Positions 53,680-64,000 of a stretch of 64,000 bases of DNA are shown here, piece by piece. The stretch spans positions 62,001 through 126,000 of the forward strand of contig NZ_JNYV01000009.1 in the NCBI RefSeq assembly GCF_000717275.1, in the 5' to 3' direction. This DNA is from Kitasatospora arboriphila. Lineage in GTDB: Bacteria; Actinomycetota; Actinomycetes; Mycobacteriales; Mycobacteriaceae. The notes under the pieces are model-generated. The model was not told the DNA's origin and did no database searches. It saw nothing but the letters and a program-made list of their open reading frames with translations. A program made the translations under genes and the position numbers. Within the stretch, counting starts at the first letter, position 1. Each line of letters starts with the position of its first letter.

Positions 53680-54891
53680 GTGTTCGCGGCCTATTCGAGT
53701 TCCCTTGAGAGCAGTGGTGTGCTGATCGCAGCGCAGTCCGGCCTCACGAGCAGTGGTGCAGGCGTCCCGCTGCGGGAGCTGATGCTCGTCGGGCTCGCCG
53801 CCGCCGTCATCACTTATCTTGCCACCGGTGTCGTGCGGGTCATCGCCACGCGTACCGGCGCGGTGGCCGTTCCGCGGACCCGGGATGTCCACGCGATTCC
53901 CACGCCGCGTCTCGGCGGTGTCGGCATGTACATCGGCGTACTCGCCGGGATGGCTCTGGCCGGCGAGTTACCGGCTCTGACAAGGGGTTTCGCATACACC
54001 GACGACATGAACGCCGTTGTGGTCGCCGGTGGGGTCATCGTGCTCGTCGGAATCATCGACGACCGGTGGGGGATCGACGCCCTGACCAAGTTCGTCGGCC
54101 AGCTGACCGCTGCCGGTGTCCTGGTGATCATGGGTGTGAGCTGGTATCTGCTGTACGTCCCGTTCGGCGACATCGGCACGGTGGTGCTGGACCCACTCCA
54201 GGCGGGGTTGCTCACGATCGCGGTCACCGTCGCAACGGTCAACGCGATGAACTTCGTCGACGGCCTCGACGGACTCGCCGCCGGCCTGGCGCTCATCGCG
54301 TCGTTGGCGATCTGCGTCTTCTCGCTGGGTCTGCTCCGAGACCAGGGCGGCGACGTCAGTTACTACCCACCGGCCCTCATCTCGGCCATTCTCGCCGGCG
54401 CATGCCTCGGTTTCCTGCCGCACAACTTCCAGCCCGCCCGCATCTTCATGGGCGATTCCGGCTCGATGCTCATCGGGCTGATGCTTGCCACGGCCTCGAC
54501 CAGCGCATCGGGCCGGGTGGCCACCAATGCCTACGGCCCCGCCGATGTGTTCACGTTGCTGTCGCCGATCATTCTGGTGGCGGCCGTCATGTTCATCCCG
54601 ATGCTCGACATGCTGATGGCGGTTGTACGGAGGACCAGGGCGGGTGTCGGCTTCTACACACCGGACAAGATGCACCTGCACCACCGGCTGCTGGAGATCG
54701 GCCACTCGCACAGGCGCGTGGTGCTGCTCATCTACCTCTGGGTCGGACTACTGGCCTTCGGGGCGGCTGCGAGCACGTTCTTCTCGGTGTCGGTGGTGGT
54801 ACCGGTCCTGGCAGCCGGACTGGTACTCGCGATGGTCGCCACCATCGTCCCGCGCCTTCGTCGACGACACCGTCAGGGTGCATCTGCCTGA
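53680..54891 (+). CDS. wecA: Decaprenyl-phosphate GlcNAc-1-phosphate transferase (WecA/Rfe)
   Basis: A 403-residue polyprenyl-phosphate sugar-1-phosphate transferase with about 11 membrane helices. It makes the lipid-linked GlcNAc that starts the arabinogalactan linker in mycolata. Catalytic blocks are GIIDDRWGID, NAMNFVDGLDGLAAG, FMGDSGSMLIG and the cytoplasmic HLHHRLLEIGHSH. GTG 53680 gives an N-terminal segment similar to that recalled for mycobacterial Rfe. A later ATG at 53782 is possible. The 3' end is followed by the atp leader region. Confidence 0.94.
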   Translation: MFAAYSSSLESSGVLIAAQSGLTSSGAGVPLRELMLVGLAAAVITYLATGVVRVIATRTGAVAVPRTRDVHAIPTPRLGGVGMYIGVLAGMALAGELPALTRGFAYTDDMNAVVVAGGVIVLVGIIDDRWGIDALTKFVGQLTAAGVLVIMGVSWYLLYVPFGDIGTVVLDPLQAGLLTIAVTVATVNAMNFVDGLDGLAAGLALIASLAICVFSLGLLRDQGGDVSYYPPALISAILAGACLGFLPHNFQPARIFMGDSGSMLIGLMLATASTSASGRVATNAYGPADVFTLLSPIILVAAVMFIPMLDMLMAVVRRTRAGVGFYTPDKMHLHHRLLEIGHSHRRVVLLIYLWVGLLAFGAAASTFFSVSVVVPVLAAGLVLAMVATIVPRLRRRHRQGASA

Positions 54892-54953
54892 CCGGGTGGC
54901 GGCCGGTGGAACCGTGTCCAGTAATCTGAGACGAAGCGCAGCCTAACCGGACA

Positions 54954-54983
54954 TTTCGGGTATGCGATGCAACGTAGTACTAT
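54954..54983 (+). promoter_or_regulatory. Candidate atp operon promoter
   Basis: A TACTAT -10 (54978-54983) has TTTCGG (54954-54959) 18 bases upstream. The -35 is a poor match. Transcription from here would give a leader of about 190 bases before the first gene. Confidence 0.35.
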
Positions 54984-55013
54984 CGTCTGTAGTAGCCGAA
55001 TCGCCAAGGTGAG

Positions 55014-55067
55014 AGCCGCAATCGCGGTCAACGCACCCCCTGGTGGCAGGCCACCACAGTGTTGATA
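55014..55067 (+). ncRNA. Structured 5' leader of the atp operon
   Basis: The segment folds into a small hairpin, CCGC-AATC-GCGG (55016-55027), then a longer one. In the second, TCAACGC (55028-55034) pairs with GTGTTGA (55059-55065) through seven pairs including one wobble. It encloses a perfect TGGTGG-CAGG-CCACCA stem-loop (55041-55056). No T-tract follows, so it is not a plain terminator. I do not recognise a known riboswitch class. Confidence 0.45.
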
Positions 55068-55180
55068 TGGTCACAGGGATCGATGAGCTGTCGCCCCGAT
55101 CATGTTCCAGATCGACGGGCACGGCTCTACCAGGCTGCCCCCAGAGCTAGCGAACCCGCTGGACCCTTGAGGAGAGGTGC

Positions 55181-55594
55181 ATGACGACGTCAAGCTCCGA
55201 CTCGGCGCCGGTATTCCCGGATGTCCCGCTGAGTTTGGTGCGCCCCGCAATCCTGAGTGGATTGCTGGTCGTCGTCGCAGTGGCCGCAAGCGCCTACCTG
55301 GGCCACATCATGTTCGGTATCTGGATGTTCGTCGGATTGGCCCTGAGTCTGGCCAATGCCAAGCTCGTGCAGTTGTATGTGCAAGGAATCACCGCTGAAG
55401 AGAATCCGCGCAAGCGGCCGATCGCGATCAACTCCGCCCTGCGTCTGGCGCTCCTGACGATCGTCGCCCTCGTGGTGGCGTTCCTCGCCAGGCCGGACGG
55501 TCTCGGCGTGATGTTCGGACTCGCGCTGTGTCAGGTGATCCTGGTTCTCAACACGGTTATTCCAGTGATGAAAGGACTTCGTACCCAGTCATGA
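55181..55594 (+). CDS. AtpI-like membrane protein at the head of the atp operon
   Basis: A 137-residue protein with four membrane helices, matching in position and size the first gene of the mycobacterial atp operon (Rv1303). AtpI-type proteins help assemble the c-ring in other bacteria; that role is inferred here. ATG 55181 follows a strong GAGGAGAGG site. It overlaps atpB by 4 bases (ATGA). Confidence 0.85.
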   Translation: MTTSSSDSAPVFPDVPLSLVRPAILSGLLVVVAVAASAYLGHIMFGIWMFVGLALSLANAKLVQLYVQGITAEENPRKRPIAINSALRLALLTIVALVVAFLARPDGLGVMFGLALCQVILVLNTVIPVMKGLRTQS

Positions 55595-56346
55595 CAGATA
55601 CGTCGTATCTCGCCGAGGCAGAGATCGAGGTCGGGCACCACACCCACGTCGATCTGTTCGGGATGACCTTCAACCTGGACACCATCATCGGGACCGCTTT
55701 TGCGGCCCTGGTCGTGCTCGGCTTGGCCTTCTACGTGCGGGCCAAGATGACGTCGGGTGTTCCCAACCCGGTACAGCTGTTCTTCGAAACCCTCACCTCC
55801 CAGATGCGCGGCCAGGTGGAGAGCTCGATCGGCATGCGCGTCGCGCCGTTCCTGCTGCCACTGGCCGTGACGCTGTTCATCTTCATCCTGGTCGCCAACT
55901 GGATCTCGGTGCTGCCGGTCCAGTACGGCAAGGAAGGCGGAGGAACCGGGGAGTGGCTCAAACCGCCGGCCTCCGATGCGAACTTCGTCTACGCGCTCGC
56001 TTTGTTCGTCTTCGTCGCGTACCACGCGGCCGGCGTCAAGCGTCGCGGTTTCCTCGGCCATCCCAAGGCCCTGATCAAGGGTCACGCCATCGGCCTGGCC
56101 CCGATCAACATCATCGAAGAGATCGCGAAGCCCGTCTCACTCTCACTCCGTCTTTTCGGCAACATGTTCGCCGGCGGCGTGATGGTCTCACTGATCGCGA
56201 TCTTCCCCGCTTACATCATGTGGGCCCCCAACTCGATCTGGAAGATGTTCGACCTCTTCGTCGGCCTCATCCAGGCGTTCATCTTCACCCTGCTGACCAT
56301 CTTGTACTTCAGCCAGTCAATGGAGCTGGAGGACGAGCACCACTAG
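55591..56346 (+). CDS. atpB: ATP synthase Fo subunit a
   Basis: A 251-residue membrane subunit forming the proton half-channels against the c-ring. The conserved helix with the essential Arg is [17 protein letters not shown] terminal helix ([26 protein letters not shown]) ends the protein. The frame opens at 55528, but ATG 55591 overlaps the upstream stop and yields the expected length (M. tuberculosis ~250). Confidence 0.97.
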   Translation: MTDTSYLAEAEIEVGHHTHVDLFGMTFNLDTIIGTAFAALVVLGLAFYVRAKMTSGVPNPVQLFFETLTSQMRGQVESSIGMRVAPFLLPLAVTLFIFILVANWISVLPVQYGKEGGGTGEWLKPPASDANFVYALALFVFVAYHAAGVKRRGFLGHPKALIKGHAIGLAPINIIEEIAKPVSLSLRLFGNMFAGGVMVSLIAIFPAYIMWAPNSIWKMFDLFVGLIQAFIFTLLTILYFSQSMELEDEHH

Positions 56347-56428
56347 CACGACCCCTTGCCGGTGCGATGCCGGCGGGGCCATAAGACCTGGCAATCCGAT
56401 TGTCAGTACCACCGAAAGGGAAAAGTAA

Positions 56429-56680
<252 letters not shown>

Positions 56681-56706
56681 TTTCGGGAAACAGGTAAAAC
56701 GACACC

Positions 56707-57228
56707 ATGGATCTCGCCGCAGAGAATTTCCTCATACCCAACGGCACGTTCTTCGTTGTCCTCTTGATCTTCATCATCGTGCTGGTGGTGCTCGGCAAGT
56801 TCATCGTTCCGCCGATCCGCCAGGTCCTCGAAGAACGTGAGGCACTGGTCTCGAAGACCAACGAGGACAACAAGGCCGCGGCTAAGAGTTTCGAGGATGC
56901 CGAATCGGAATACCGATCCGCCATGAAGGGCGCCCGCGTCGAGGCGACCGGCATCCGCGACGAGGCTCGTGCCAAGGGCAACGAGAACCTCGAGGAGATG
57001 AGGCGGCGGGCAACCGAGGAGTCGGACGCGGTTCAGCGCGACACCTCCGAACAGCTGGCCGCCGAAGGGCAGCGGGCTGCGGCGGAGGCCCGCGCGGAAC
57101 TGGGCAGGCTGTCCTCCGGGCTGGCCAGCCGAGTACTCGGATTCGACGTCTCGTCGGACCCGAAGTTGTCGGCATCCCTCGATCGTGTCTCCGCGACCGA
57201 GGGCGAAAAGACCGGGACGGTGAACTGA
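56707..57228 (+). CDS. atpF: ATP synthase Fo subunit b
   Basis: A 173-residue stator subunit. One N-terminal membrane helix (FFVVLLIFIIVLVVLGKF, residues ~16-33) is followed by a long charged coiled coil. It pairs with the b-delta fusion encoded next, so the peripheral stalk is a heterodimer as in mycobacteria. The fusion gene starts 3 bases downstream. Confidence 0.96.
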   Translation: MDLAAENFLIPNGTFFVVLLIFIIVLVVLGKFIVPPIRQVLEEREALVSKTNEDNKAAAKSFEDAESEYRSAMKGARVEATGIRDEARAKGNENLEEMRRRATEESDAVQRDTSEQLAAEGQRAAAEARAELGRLSSGLASRVLGFDVSSDPKLSASLDRVSATEGEKTGTVN

Positions 57229-57231
57229 CCA

Positions 57232-58587
57232 GTGGATATATTCCTCGGACAACTCGTCGGCTTTGCCGTCGTTGTCTTCGTTTTCATCCGATACGTTCTT
57301 CCGCCGCTGCGTAAATCTGTTGCGGCGCAGAAGGAAACGATCGCCACGCAGGTCGCCGAGAGCGAGCAGGCCAAGGCCCGTCTCGCGGAGGCGAAAGACG
57401 CTCACGCCACAGCACTCGAGCAGGCCAGGGCAGAGGCGAGCCAGATCCGTGAAGAGGCACGCGGTGACGCTCAGGCGATCGCGGAACAGATGCGCAACCA
57501 GGCCGACTCAGAGGTCAAGCGCATCACCGAGCACGGCAAGGCGCAGGTCGCCCTCAACCGCCAGGCGCTGATCCGTCAGCTGCGCGGCGAACTGGGGTTG
57601 GCGTCGCTCGACGTCGCCGGCAACTTGGTGCGCGAGCACCTCGAGGACCCGAAGGCCAAGCAGGACTCCTTCGACAGGGTTCTGGCCGAGTTGGAGCAGA
57701 TGGCCGCCGAAGGCGGTGTCGCACCGGAGTCCACATCCACGGGTGAGGCAATCGGCACCCACTCGATGCGGGCAGCGAGCCGAGACTCGGTACGCACCCT
57801 GGCACGCACGTTCGACGAGAAGACCGGCTCGGCGGATGTCGAGCAGCTACGAACGATCGGTGACGAACTCGGTTCGGTCGCAATCCTTCTCGCGGCCAAC
57901 CCGGTTCTGCGCAAGCACCTGGCCGAGTCCACCGACGAGGCGCAGCACAAGGCTTCGCTGGTGGACTCGATCCTATCGGGGAAGGTGTCCGACACCACCC
58001 TCGACATCGTCAAGTCCGCTGTCGACGCGAAGTGGTCGGCCACCGCTGACTTCCTCACCGCACTCGAGCGGCTCGCCCGGCTCGCGCTGCTGACGGTCGC
58101 CGACCGCAGCGGCAAGATCGGCGAGGTCGAGGACGAACTGTTCCGGCTGGGCCGGTTGCTACTGGCAGAACCTGATCTGTCGCGACTGCTGTCCGACTCG
58201 AATGCACCTGCCGAGGGCCGGTTGCAGTTGCTCGACAGGGTCATCGGCGGAAAGGTCACGGACGAGACCGGAGCGCTGGTCCGACAGGCTGTGCAGTTGC
58301 AGCGCGGACATCAGCCGATCGACGTCACCGTGTCAGGCATCGCCGAACTGGCTGCTGCTCGACGCGGAGAGTCGGTTGCACACGTCATCGCGGCGGCACT
58401 GCCGACCGATGCGCAGATCGAGCGGCTCAGCACAGTGCTGGGACGGATCTACGGACGCGACATGTCGGTGCAGATCGAGATCGACGAGCAGTTGCTCGGC
58501 GGGTTCAAGGTCATCGTCGCCGACGAAGTCATCGAGGGTGACGTGGCCAGCCGACTGGCCAAGGCGAGCGAGACCTTGCCGAGTTAG
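57232..58587 (+). CDS. atpFH: ATP synthase fused b'-delta subunit
   Basis: A 451-residue fusion. The N-terminal membrane helix (LGQLVGFAVVVFVFIRYVLPPL) and b-type coiled coil run to about residue 165. A linker and a complete delta (OSCP-like) domain follow, ending EQLLGGFKVIVADEVIEGDVASRL, the family-typical delta C-terminus. The fusion is characteristic of Mycobacteriales and is annotated atpH there. The start is GTG 57232. A gap of 87 bases separates it from atpA. Confidence 0.95.
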   Translation: MDIFLGQLVGFAVVVFVFIRYVLPPLRKSVAAQKETIATQVAESEQAKARLAEAKDAHATALEQARAEASQIREEARGDAQAIAEQMRNQADSEVKRITEHGKAQVALNRQALIRQLRGELGLASLDVAGNLVREHLEDPKAKQDSFDRVLAELEQMAAEGGVAPESTSTGEAIGTHSMRAASRDSVRTLARTFDEKTGSADVEQLRTIGDELGSVAILLAANPVLRKHLAESTDEAQHKASLVDSILSGKVSDTTLDIVKSAVDAKWSATADFLTALERLARLALLTVADRSGKIGEVEDELFRLGRLLLAEPDLSRLLSDSNAPAEGRLQLLDRVIGGKVTDETGALVRQAVQLQRGHQPIDVTVSGIAELAAARRGESVAHVIAAALPTDAQIERLSTVLGRIYGRDMSVQIEIDEQLLGGFKVIVADEVIEGDVASRLAKASETLPS

Positions 58588-58674
58588 CCCGACGGGCGCG
58601 ACGCCCGACCGGACACACTCCGGCGCGGGCACACTTAGACCACAAGCGAAAACGAAAGCAAGGAACGAGTACTC

Positions 58675-60306
58675 ATGGCGGAGTTGACGATCTCATCCGA
58701 CGAGATCAAGGGAGCGATCGAGCAGTACGTCTCGTCATTCCAGGCCGAGGCATCGCGCGAAGAAGTCGGCGTAGTCGCCGACACCTCGGACGGTATCGCC
58801 CACGTGAGCGGCCTGCCGGGCGCGATGGCGAACGAACTGCTCGAGTTCTCGGGCGGGGTTCTGGGCGTGGCCCTCAACCTCGACGAGGACGAGGTCGGTG
58901 CTGTCATCCTCGGTGCATACGACGAGATCGAAGAAGGCCAGCAGGTCAGCCGCACCGGCGACGTGCTGTCTGTCCCGGTCGGCGACAACTTCCTCGGCCG
59001 TGTGGTGAACCCGCTGGGTCAGCCCATTGACGGCCAGGGCGAGATCGAATCGAACGAGAAGCGCGTGCTGGAGCTCCAGGCGGCATCGGTCCTCGAGCGT
59101 CAGCCCGTCGAGGAGTCACTCGCGACCGGCATCAAGGCCATCGACGCGATGACCGCCATCGGCCGCGGCCAGCGTCAGCTGATCATCGGCGACCGCAAGA
59201 CCGGCAAGACCGCGGTCTGCATCGACGCGATCCTGAACCAGAAGGCGAACTGGGAAACCGGTGACCCGACCAAGCAGGTGCGTTGCATCTACGTGGCGAT
59301 CGGTCAGAAGGGTTCGACCATCGCGGGCGTCAAGTCCGCGCTCGACGAAGCCGGCGCGATGGAGTACACCACCATCGTCGCGGCTCCCGCATCTGACTCG
59401 GCCGGATTCAAGTGGCTGGCCCCGTACACCGGTTCGGCCATCGGCCAGCACTGGATGTACCAGGGCAAGCACGTCCTCATCGTGTTCGATGATCTCTCCA
59501 AGCAGGCCGAGGCCTACCGCGCCATCTCGCTGCTGCTGCGTCGCCCGCCGGGCCGCGAGGCATACCCGGGTGACGTCTTCTACCTGCACTCCCGTTTGCT
59601 TGAACGTTGCGCAAAGCTGTCCGACGAGCTCGGTGGCGGATCGATGACCGGTCTCCCGATCATCGAGACCAAGGCCAACGACGTCTCGGCGTTCATCCCG
59701 ACCAACGTCATCTCGATCACCGACGGTCAGGTCTTCCTCGAGTCGGACCTTTTCAACAAGGGCGTCCGCCCCGCGATCAACGTGGGAACCTCGGTGTCTC
59801 GTGTCGGTGGTGCAGCGCAGACCAAGGGTCTGAAGAAGGTGTCGGGTTCACTCCGTCTGGAGCTTGCACAGTTCCGTGAGCTGGAGGCCTTCTCGGCCTT
59901 TGCCTCGGACCTCGACGATGCATCCAAGGCCCAGCTGGCCCGCGGTGCTCGCTGGGTCGAGCTGCTCAAACAGGACCAGTACTCGCCGGTGTCCGTCGAG
60001 GACCAGATCGTCTCGATCTACCTCGCGGGTGAGGGCCACTACGACTCGGTTGCCGTCGACGACGTGCGCCGGTACGAGGGCGAGCTCCTCAACCACCTGC
60101 ACCACGGTGCCAAGGGCGTCTACGACTCGATCGCGGGCGGTAAGGCTCTGTCCGACGATCAGGCAGAGGCACTCAAGGCCGCGGCCGACAAGTACAAGAA
60201 GTCGTTCCTCGCCAGCGACGGCCCCGGATCGGTCAATGAGGAAGATCCGGGCGCTCTCGCGGCCGACGAAGTCAACAACGAAGAAATCAAGGTCCGGAAG
60301 TCCTAG
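58675..60306 (+). CDS. atpA: ATP synthase F1 subunit alpha
   Basis: A 543-residue non-catalytic nucleotide-binding subunit. The P-loop GDRKTGKTA, the block [22 protein letters not shown], and [15 protein letters not shown] are present. A C-terminal extension (about 35 residues after the usual end, [15 protein letters not shown]) matches the mycobacterial-type alpha tail, which is known to suppress ATP hydrolysis. ATG 58675 follows AAGCAAGGAA. Confidence 0.97.
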   Translation: MAELTISSDEIKGAIEQYVSSFQAEASREEVGVVADTSDGIAHVSGLPGAMANELLEFSGGVLGVALNLDEDEVGAVILGAYDEIEEGQQVSRTGDVLSVPVGDNFLGRVVNPLGQPIDGQGEIESNEKRVLELQAASVLERQPVEESLATGIKAIDAMTAIGRGQRQLIIGDRKTGKTAVCIDAILNQKANWETGDPTKQVRCIYVAIGQKGSTIAGVKSALDEAGAMEYTTIVAAPASDSAGFKWLAPYTGSAIGQHWMYQGKHVLIVFDDLSKQAEAYRAISLLLRRPPGREAYPGDVFYLHSRLLERCAKLSDELGGGSMTGLPIIETKANDVSAFIPTNVISITDGQVFLESDLFNKGVRPAINVGTSVSRVGGAAQTKGLKKVSGSLRLELAQFRELEAFSAFASDLDDASKAQLARGARWVELLKQDQYSPVSVEDQIVSIYLAGEGHYDSVAVDDVRRYEGELLNHLHHGAKGVYDSIAGGKALSDDQAEALKAAADKYKKSFLASDGPGSVNEEDPGALAADEVNNEEIKVRKS

Positions 60307-60359
60307 GGCAGATGATTCGACAATCCATGACCAAACCGAAAGGAGTGTGAGACACGCCC

Positions 60360-61280
60360 ATGGCAAGTATTCGTGATCTGCGCTCACGCATCCGGTCAGT
60401 CCAGTCGACAAAGAAGATCACCAAAGCCCAGGAACTCATCGCGACCTCGCGCATCGTCAAGGCGCAGTCGCGGGTGGCGGCCGCCAAGCCGTACTCGCAG
60501 GAGATGACCGCGGTGCTCTCGGAGCTTGCTTCCGGAGCAGGCACGCTCGACCATCCGTTGCTCGTCGCCCGGGAGAACCCGAAGCGCGCAGCGGTGTTGG
60601 TGGTGACCAGTGACCGCGGTATGTGCGGTGCGTACAACTCCAACGTCTTGCGTGAAACCCGGCAACTGCTGGAGTTGCTCGAGGACGAGGGCAAAGAGAC
60701 GGTTTTGTTCATCACCGGACAGAAGGGCCTCGGCTACTTCTCCTTCCGCGGGGTCAACGTCGCCGGCTCGTGGACGGGGTTCTCGCAGCAGCCTGAGTAT
60801 CACAACGCGGCGGAAGCCACCGACCATTTGGTGGACCTGTTCGCTGCCGGCTCGGGCACGGAGATCGACGGGCTCGACGGCGGCAAGATCGAAGGCGTCG
60901 ACGAACTGCACCTGGTGTACACCAAGTTCGTGAGCATGCTCAACCAGTCGCCTGAGGTTCGCAGGATCGCACCGCTTGTGGTGTCGGAGAGCGACGACGA
61001 CGAGTCGTCCACGCCGGCGCGCAACTACACGTTCGAGCCCGGTGCGGAGACGTTGCTCTCGGCGCTGCTGCCGAAGTATGTGGCAACGCGCGTGTACGCG
61101 GCCCTGCTCGATTCGTCGGCATCGGAGTCGGCCGCCCGTCGTACCGCGATGAAGGCCGCCACCGACAACGCCGAAGAGTTGGTGACCAACCTGTCGCGCG
61201 AGGCAAACCAGCTGCGGCAGGCACAGATCACCCAGGAGATCAGCGAGATCGTCGGCGGCGCAAACGCGCTCGCGAACTAG
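60360..61280 (+). CDS. atpG: ATP synthase F1 subunit gamma
   Basis: A 306-residue central shaft subunit. The N-terminal [23 protein letters not shown] and C-terminal [13 protein letters not shown] helices form the coiled coil inside the alpha/beta ring. The globular part includes [19 protein letters not shown] short acidic insertion ([11 protein letters not shown], about residues 211-221) lies where mycobacterial gamma has an extra loop. ATG 60360. Confidence 0.97.
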   Translation: MASIRDLRSRIRSVQSTKKITKAQELIATSRIVKAQSRVAAAKPYSQEMTAVLSELASGAGTLDHPLLVARENPKRAAVLVVTSDRGMCGAYNSNVLRETRQLLELLEDEGKETVLFITGQKGLGYFSFRGVNVAGSWTGFSQQPEYHNAAEATDHLVDLFAAGSGTEIDGLDGGKIEGVDELHLVYTKFVSMLNQSPEVRRIAPLVVSESDDDESSTPARNYTFEPGAETLLSALLPKYVATRVYAALLDSSASESAARRTAMKAATDNAEELVTNLSREANQLRQAQITQEISEIVGGANALAN

Positions 61281-62795
<1,515 letters not shown>

Positions 62796-62804
62796 CCGAA
62801 ATCC

Positions 62805-63191
62805 ATGGCTGACACCGCATTTCACATCGAGGTCGTCTCGGCGGACACGCGGCTGTACTCGGGTGAGGCGACCTTCGTGATCGCTCAGACCACCGAAGGT
62901 GAGCTGGGTGTCCTCGCCAATCACGAGCCGTTGCTGGGACAATTGGTCGAAGGCGGTTTCGTGTTGATCGAGGAAGAAGGCGGTCAACGCAAAGTCGCGG
63001 CCGTGCAGGGTGGTTTCCTGTCGGTCACCGGTGAGACCGTCACCGTCCTGGCCGAGTCTGCCGAGTGGGCAGACGAGGTCGACGCCGACGCAGAACGTTC
63101 CGTTCTGGAGTCGGAAGAAGAGGGCAGCGAGCGTTACATCCGTGCGCAGTCTCGGCTGCGTGCGGTCGAAGAGCTGGGCCACGTGAAGTAG
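62805..63191 (+). CDS. atpC: ATP synthase F1 subunit epsilon
   Basis: A 128-residue subunit with the N-terminal beta-sandwich (FHIEVVSADTRLYSGEATFVIAQT, GELGVLANHEPLLGQL) and a short C-terminal helical part. ATG 62805 lies 9 bases after atpD. It is the last gene of the operon; a strong intrinsic terminator lies about 60 bases downstream. Confidence 0.96.
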   Translation: MADTAFHIEVVSADTRLYSGEATFVIAQTTEGELGVLANHEPLLGQLVEGGFVLIEEEGGQRKVAAVQGGFLSVTGETVTVLAESAEWADEVDADAERSVLESEEEGSERYIRAQSRLRAVEELGHVK

Positions 63192-63249
63192 ATCGTCGAT
63201 CGGATGGCATCCTGGTGACCAGGGGACCATCTGGACGGCTAGCCGTTTC

Positions 63250-63297
63250 CCCGGTCCCCGCGAACTTCGAGGAGTTTGCGGGGACCGGGTGTTTTTT
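63250..63297 (+). terminator. Intrinsic terminator of the atp operon
   Basis: CCCGGTCCCCGC (63250-63261) pairs with GCGGGGACCGGG (63278-63289). The stem continues through a G-T pair and AACT/AGTT to the loop TCGAGG. Six Ts follow at 63292-63297. This is the clearest terminator in the window. Confidence 0.93.
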
Positions 63298-63325
63298 CAA
63301 GCGGGGGCAGAAGGAGGTGTCGGTT

Positions 63326-63766
63326 GTGCACTGGAATCTGATTGCCCTTGCGGTGTTGGTACTGGTCACCTTGGCGATGTTCTACGTGTTCTATCGCATC
63401 AATCAGCTGCGCGGCGCGGGTACTTCTGCGTTGCTGCGCGAACTACCCGCTGATGACGGTCGGGCGTGGCGGCATGGCGTGGTGCGTTATGACGACAACG
63501 CGATGGAGTACTTTCGGCTCCGCAGCATGCGTCCCGGCCCCAACCGCCTGGTTCTGCGTCAAGTTGTCGTGTCCAAAGGACGCCGCGGACCCACGCCGTC
63601 CGAGGCCGACGTGATGGACGACGACATGGTGATCCTCGAACTCGCCGACCGGGACGGTGTGTTTGAGCTTGCGCTCGACGGCGGCGCCGTCACCGCCTTT
63701 CAATCCTGGCTCGAATCCCGCCCGTCTCAGCGTGCCGAACGCACGGGCCGCGAGCGCCGCCGCTGA
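63326..63766 (+). CDS. DUF2550 membrane-anchored protein
   Basis: A 146-residue protein with one N-terminal membrane helix (LIALAVLVLVTLAMFYVFYRI) and a cytoplasmic domain (WRHGVVRYDDNAMEYFRLRSM). It matches the conserved DUF2550 protein after atpC in mycobacteria (Rv1312, about 147 residues). The frame is open to 63065, but GTG 63326 has AAGGAGGTG upstream with 6-base spacing, just after the terminator T-tract. The function is unknown. Confidence 0.9.
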   Translation: MHWNLIALAVLVLVTLAMFYVFYRINQLRGAGTSALLRELPADDGRAWRHGVVRYDDNAMEYFRLRSMRPGPNRLVLRQVVVSKGRRGPTPSEADVMDDDMVILELADRDGVFELALDGGAVTAFQSWLESRPSQRAERTGRERRR

Positions 63767-63774
63767 TCTCCGAC

Positions 63775-64000
63775 CTACTGGTCGTTCTCCGCTCCAGATT
63801 TCGCGCGGCTTCGCTGTTCGCCCGGCTGCCAGAGCACGTCTCCGCCCGGGTTGGCGACCCTTGACAAGATGAAGAGCAGGTCGGACAGCCTGTTCAGGTA
63901 CTTGGCCGGCAACGCGCTCGTGTCGTCGGGGTGGGCGTCGATGGCAGCCCACGCAGACCTCTCCGCCCGTCGTGTGACGGTCCGGGCCACATGCAACAGC
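63775..64000 (-). CDS. Cob(I)alamin adenosyltransferase, PduO type (C-terminal part)
   Basis: The last 74 residues of a minus-strand gene that continues past the window. The segment HVARTVTRRAERSAWAA and KYLNRLSDLLFILSRVAN are signatures of PduO-type ATP:cob(I)alamin adenosyltransferase, which makes coenzyme B12. The C-terminal tail is short and polar. From memory an equivalent gene (Rv1314c) follows the DUF2550 gene in M. tuberculosis. Confidence 0.9.
   Translation of the reverse strand, partial: LLHVARTVTRRAERSAWAAIDAHPDDTSALPAKYLNRLSDLLFILSRVANPGGDVLWQPGEQRSRAKSGAENDQ

Overview
The window is a stretch of core chromosome from a high-GC actinobacterium of the order Mycobacteriales. A Gordonia-like genus, or a close relative such as Williamsia or Rhodococcus, is my best guess. 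The evidence is very high GC at third codon positions, many GTG and TTG starts, and a one-piece oxoglutarate decarboxylase/E1/acyltransferase (kgd). A fused b-delta ATP synthase subunit, a mycobacterial-type AtpE and a WS/DGAT neutral-lipid acyltransferase point the same way. From about 40.6 kb to the end the gene order is argS-lysA-thrA-thrC-thrB-rho-rpmE-prfA-prmC-sua5-wecA-atpI/B/E/F/FH/A/G/D/C-DUF2550-pduO. From memory this is the order of the Mycobacterium tuberculosis region Rv1292-Rv1314c. No phage, insertion sequence, rRNA or CRISPR array was seen.

Region by region. 0-5 kb: end of a sugar ABC importer (permease tail plus ATPase), a ParB-like/metallophosphoesterase pair, a SUFU-domain protein and CorA. 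5-11 kb: NADP malic enzyme overlapping a solo glycine-betaine-type binding lipoprotein, then a hydrolase/SDR/Baeyer-Villiger monooxygenase operon facing a TetR regulator. 11-20.8 kb: kgd, a fused asymmetric ABC exporter, a membrane protein and a glutathionyl-hydroquinone-reductase-like enzyme. 20.8-25.3 kb: PadR plus DHA2 drug exporter, a TetR regulator and a membrane-anchored molybdopterin oxidoreductase. 25.4-32.3 kb: an unknown membrane/secreted pair, then an SbcCD-like (YhaO/YhaN-type) nuclease-ATPase pair. 32.3-38.3 kb: tRNA-Arg(CCG) and a five-gene lipid operon (two alpha/beta hydrolases, WS/DGAT, acyl-CoA synthetase, acyltransferase). 38.4-40.5 kb: a small membrane protein and a DUF305/DUF3105 pair. 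40.6-64 kb: the conserved housekeeping block, interrupted by a second DUF3105 gene (a lipoprotein) between rho and rpmE.

How the genes work together. argS-lysA-thrA-thrC-thrB form one tightly overlapping operon for arginyl-tRNA charging and the aspartate-family amino acids. rho, rpmE, prfA and prmC serve transcription termination and translation. The atp operon encodes the whole F1Fo ATP synthase and ends at a very clear intrinsic terminator. The lipid operon looks like a unit for making and mobilising acylglycerols or wax esters.

The most interesting regulatory signals are four. Two operator palindromes lie in the TetR/monooxygenase promoter region, with apparently leaderless starts. A KstR-like site sits over the -10 of the lipid operon. 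A Zur-like palindrome sits over the promoter of the DUF3105 lipoprotein. A structured RNA leader precedes the atp operon. No fully new defence-type or mobile system was found. The best candidate for an undescribed system is the DUF3105/DUF305 envelope module with its possibly zinc-responsive paralogue.
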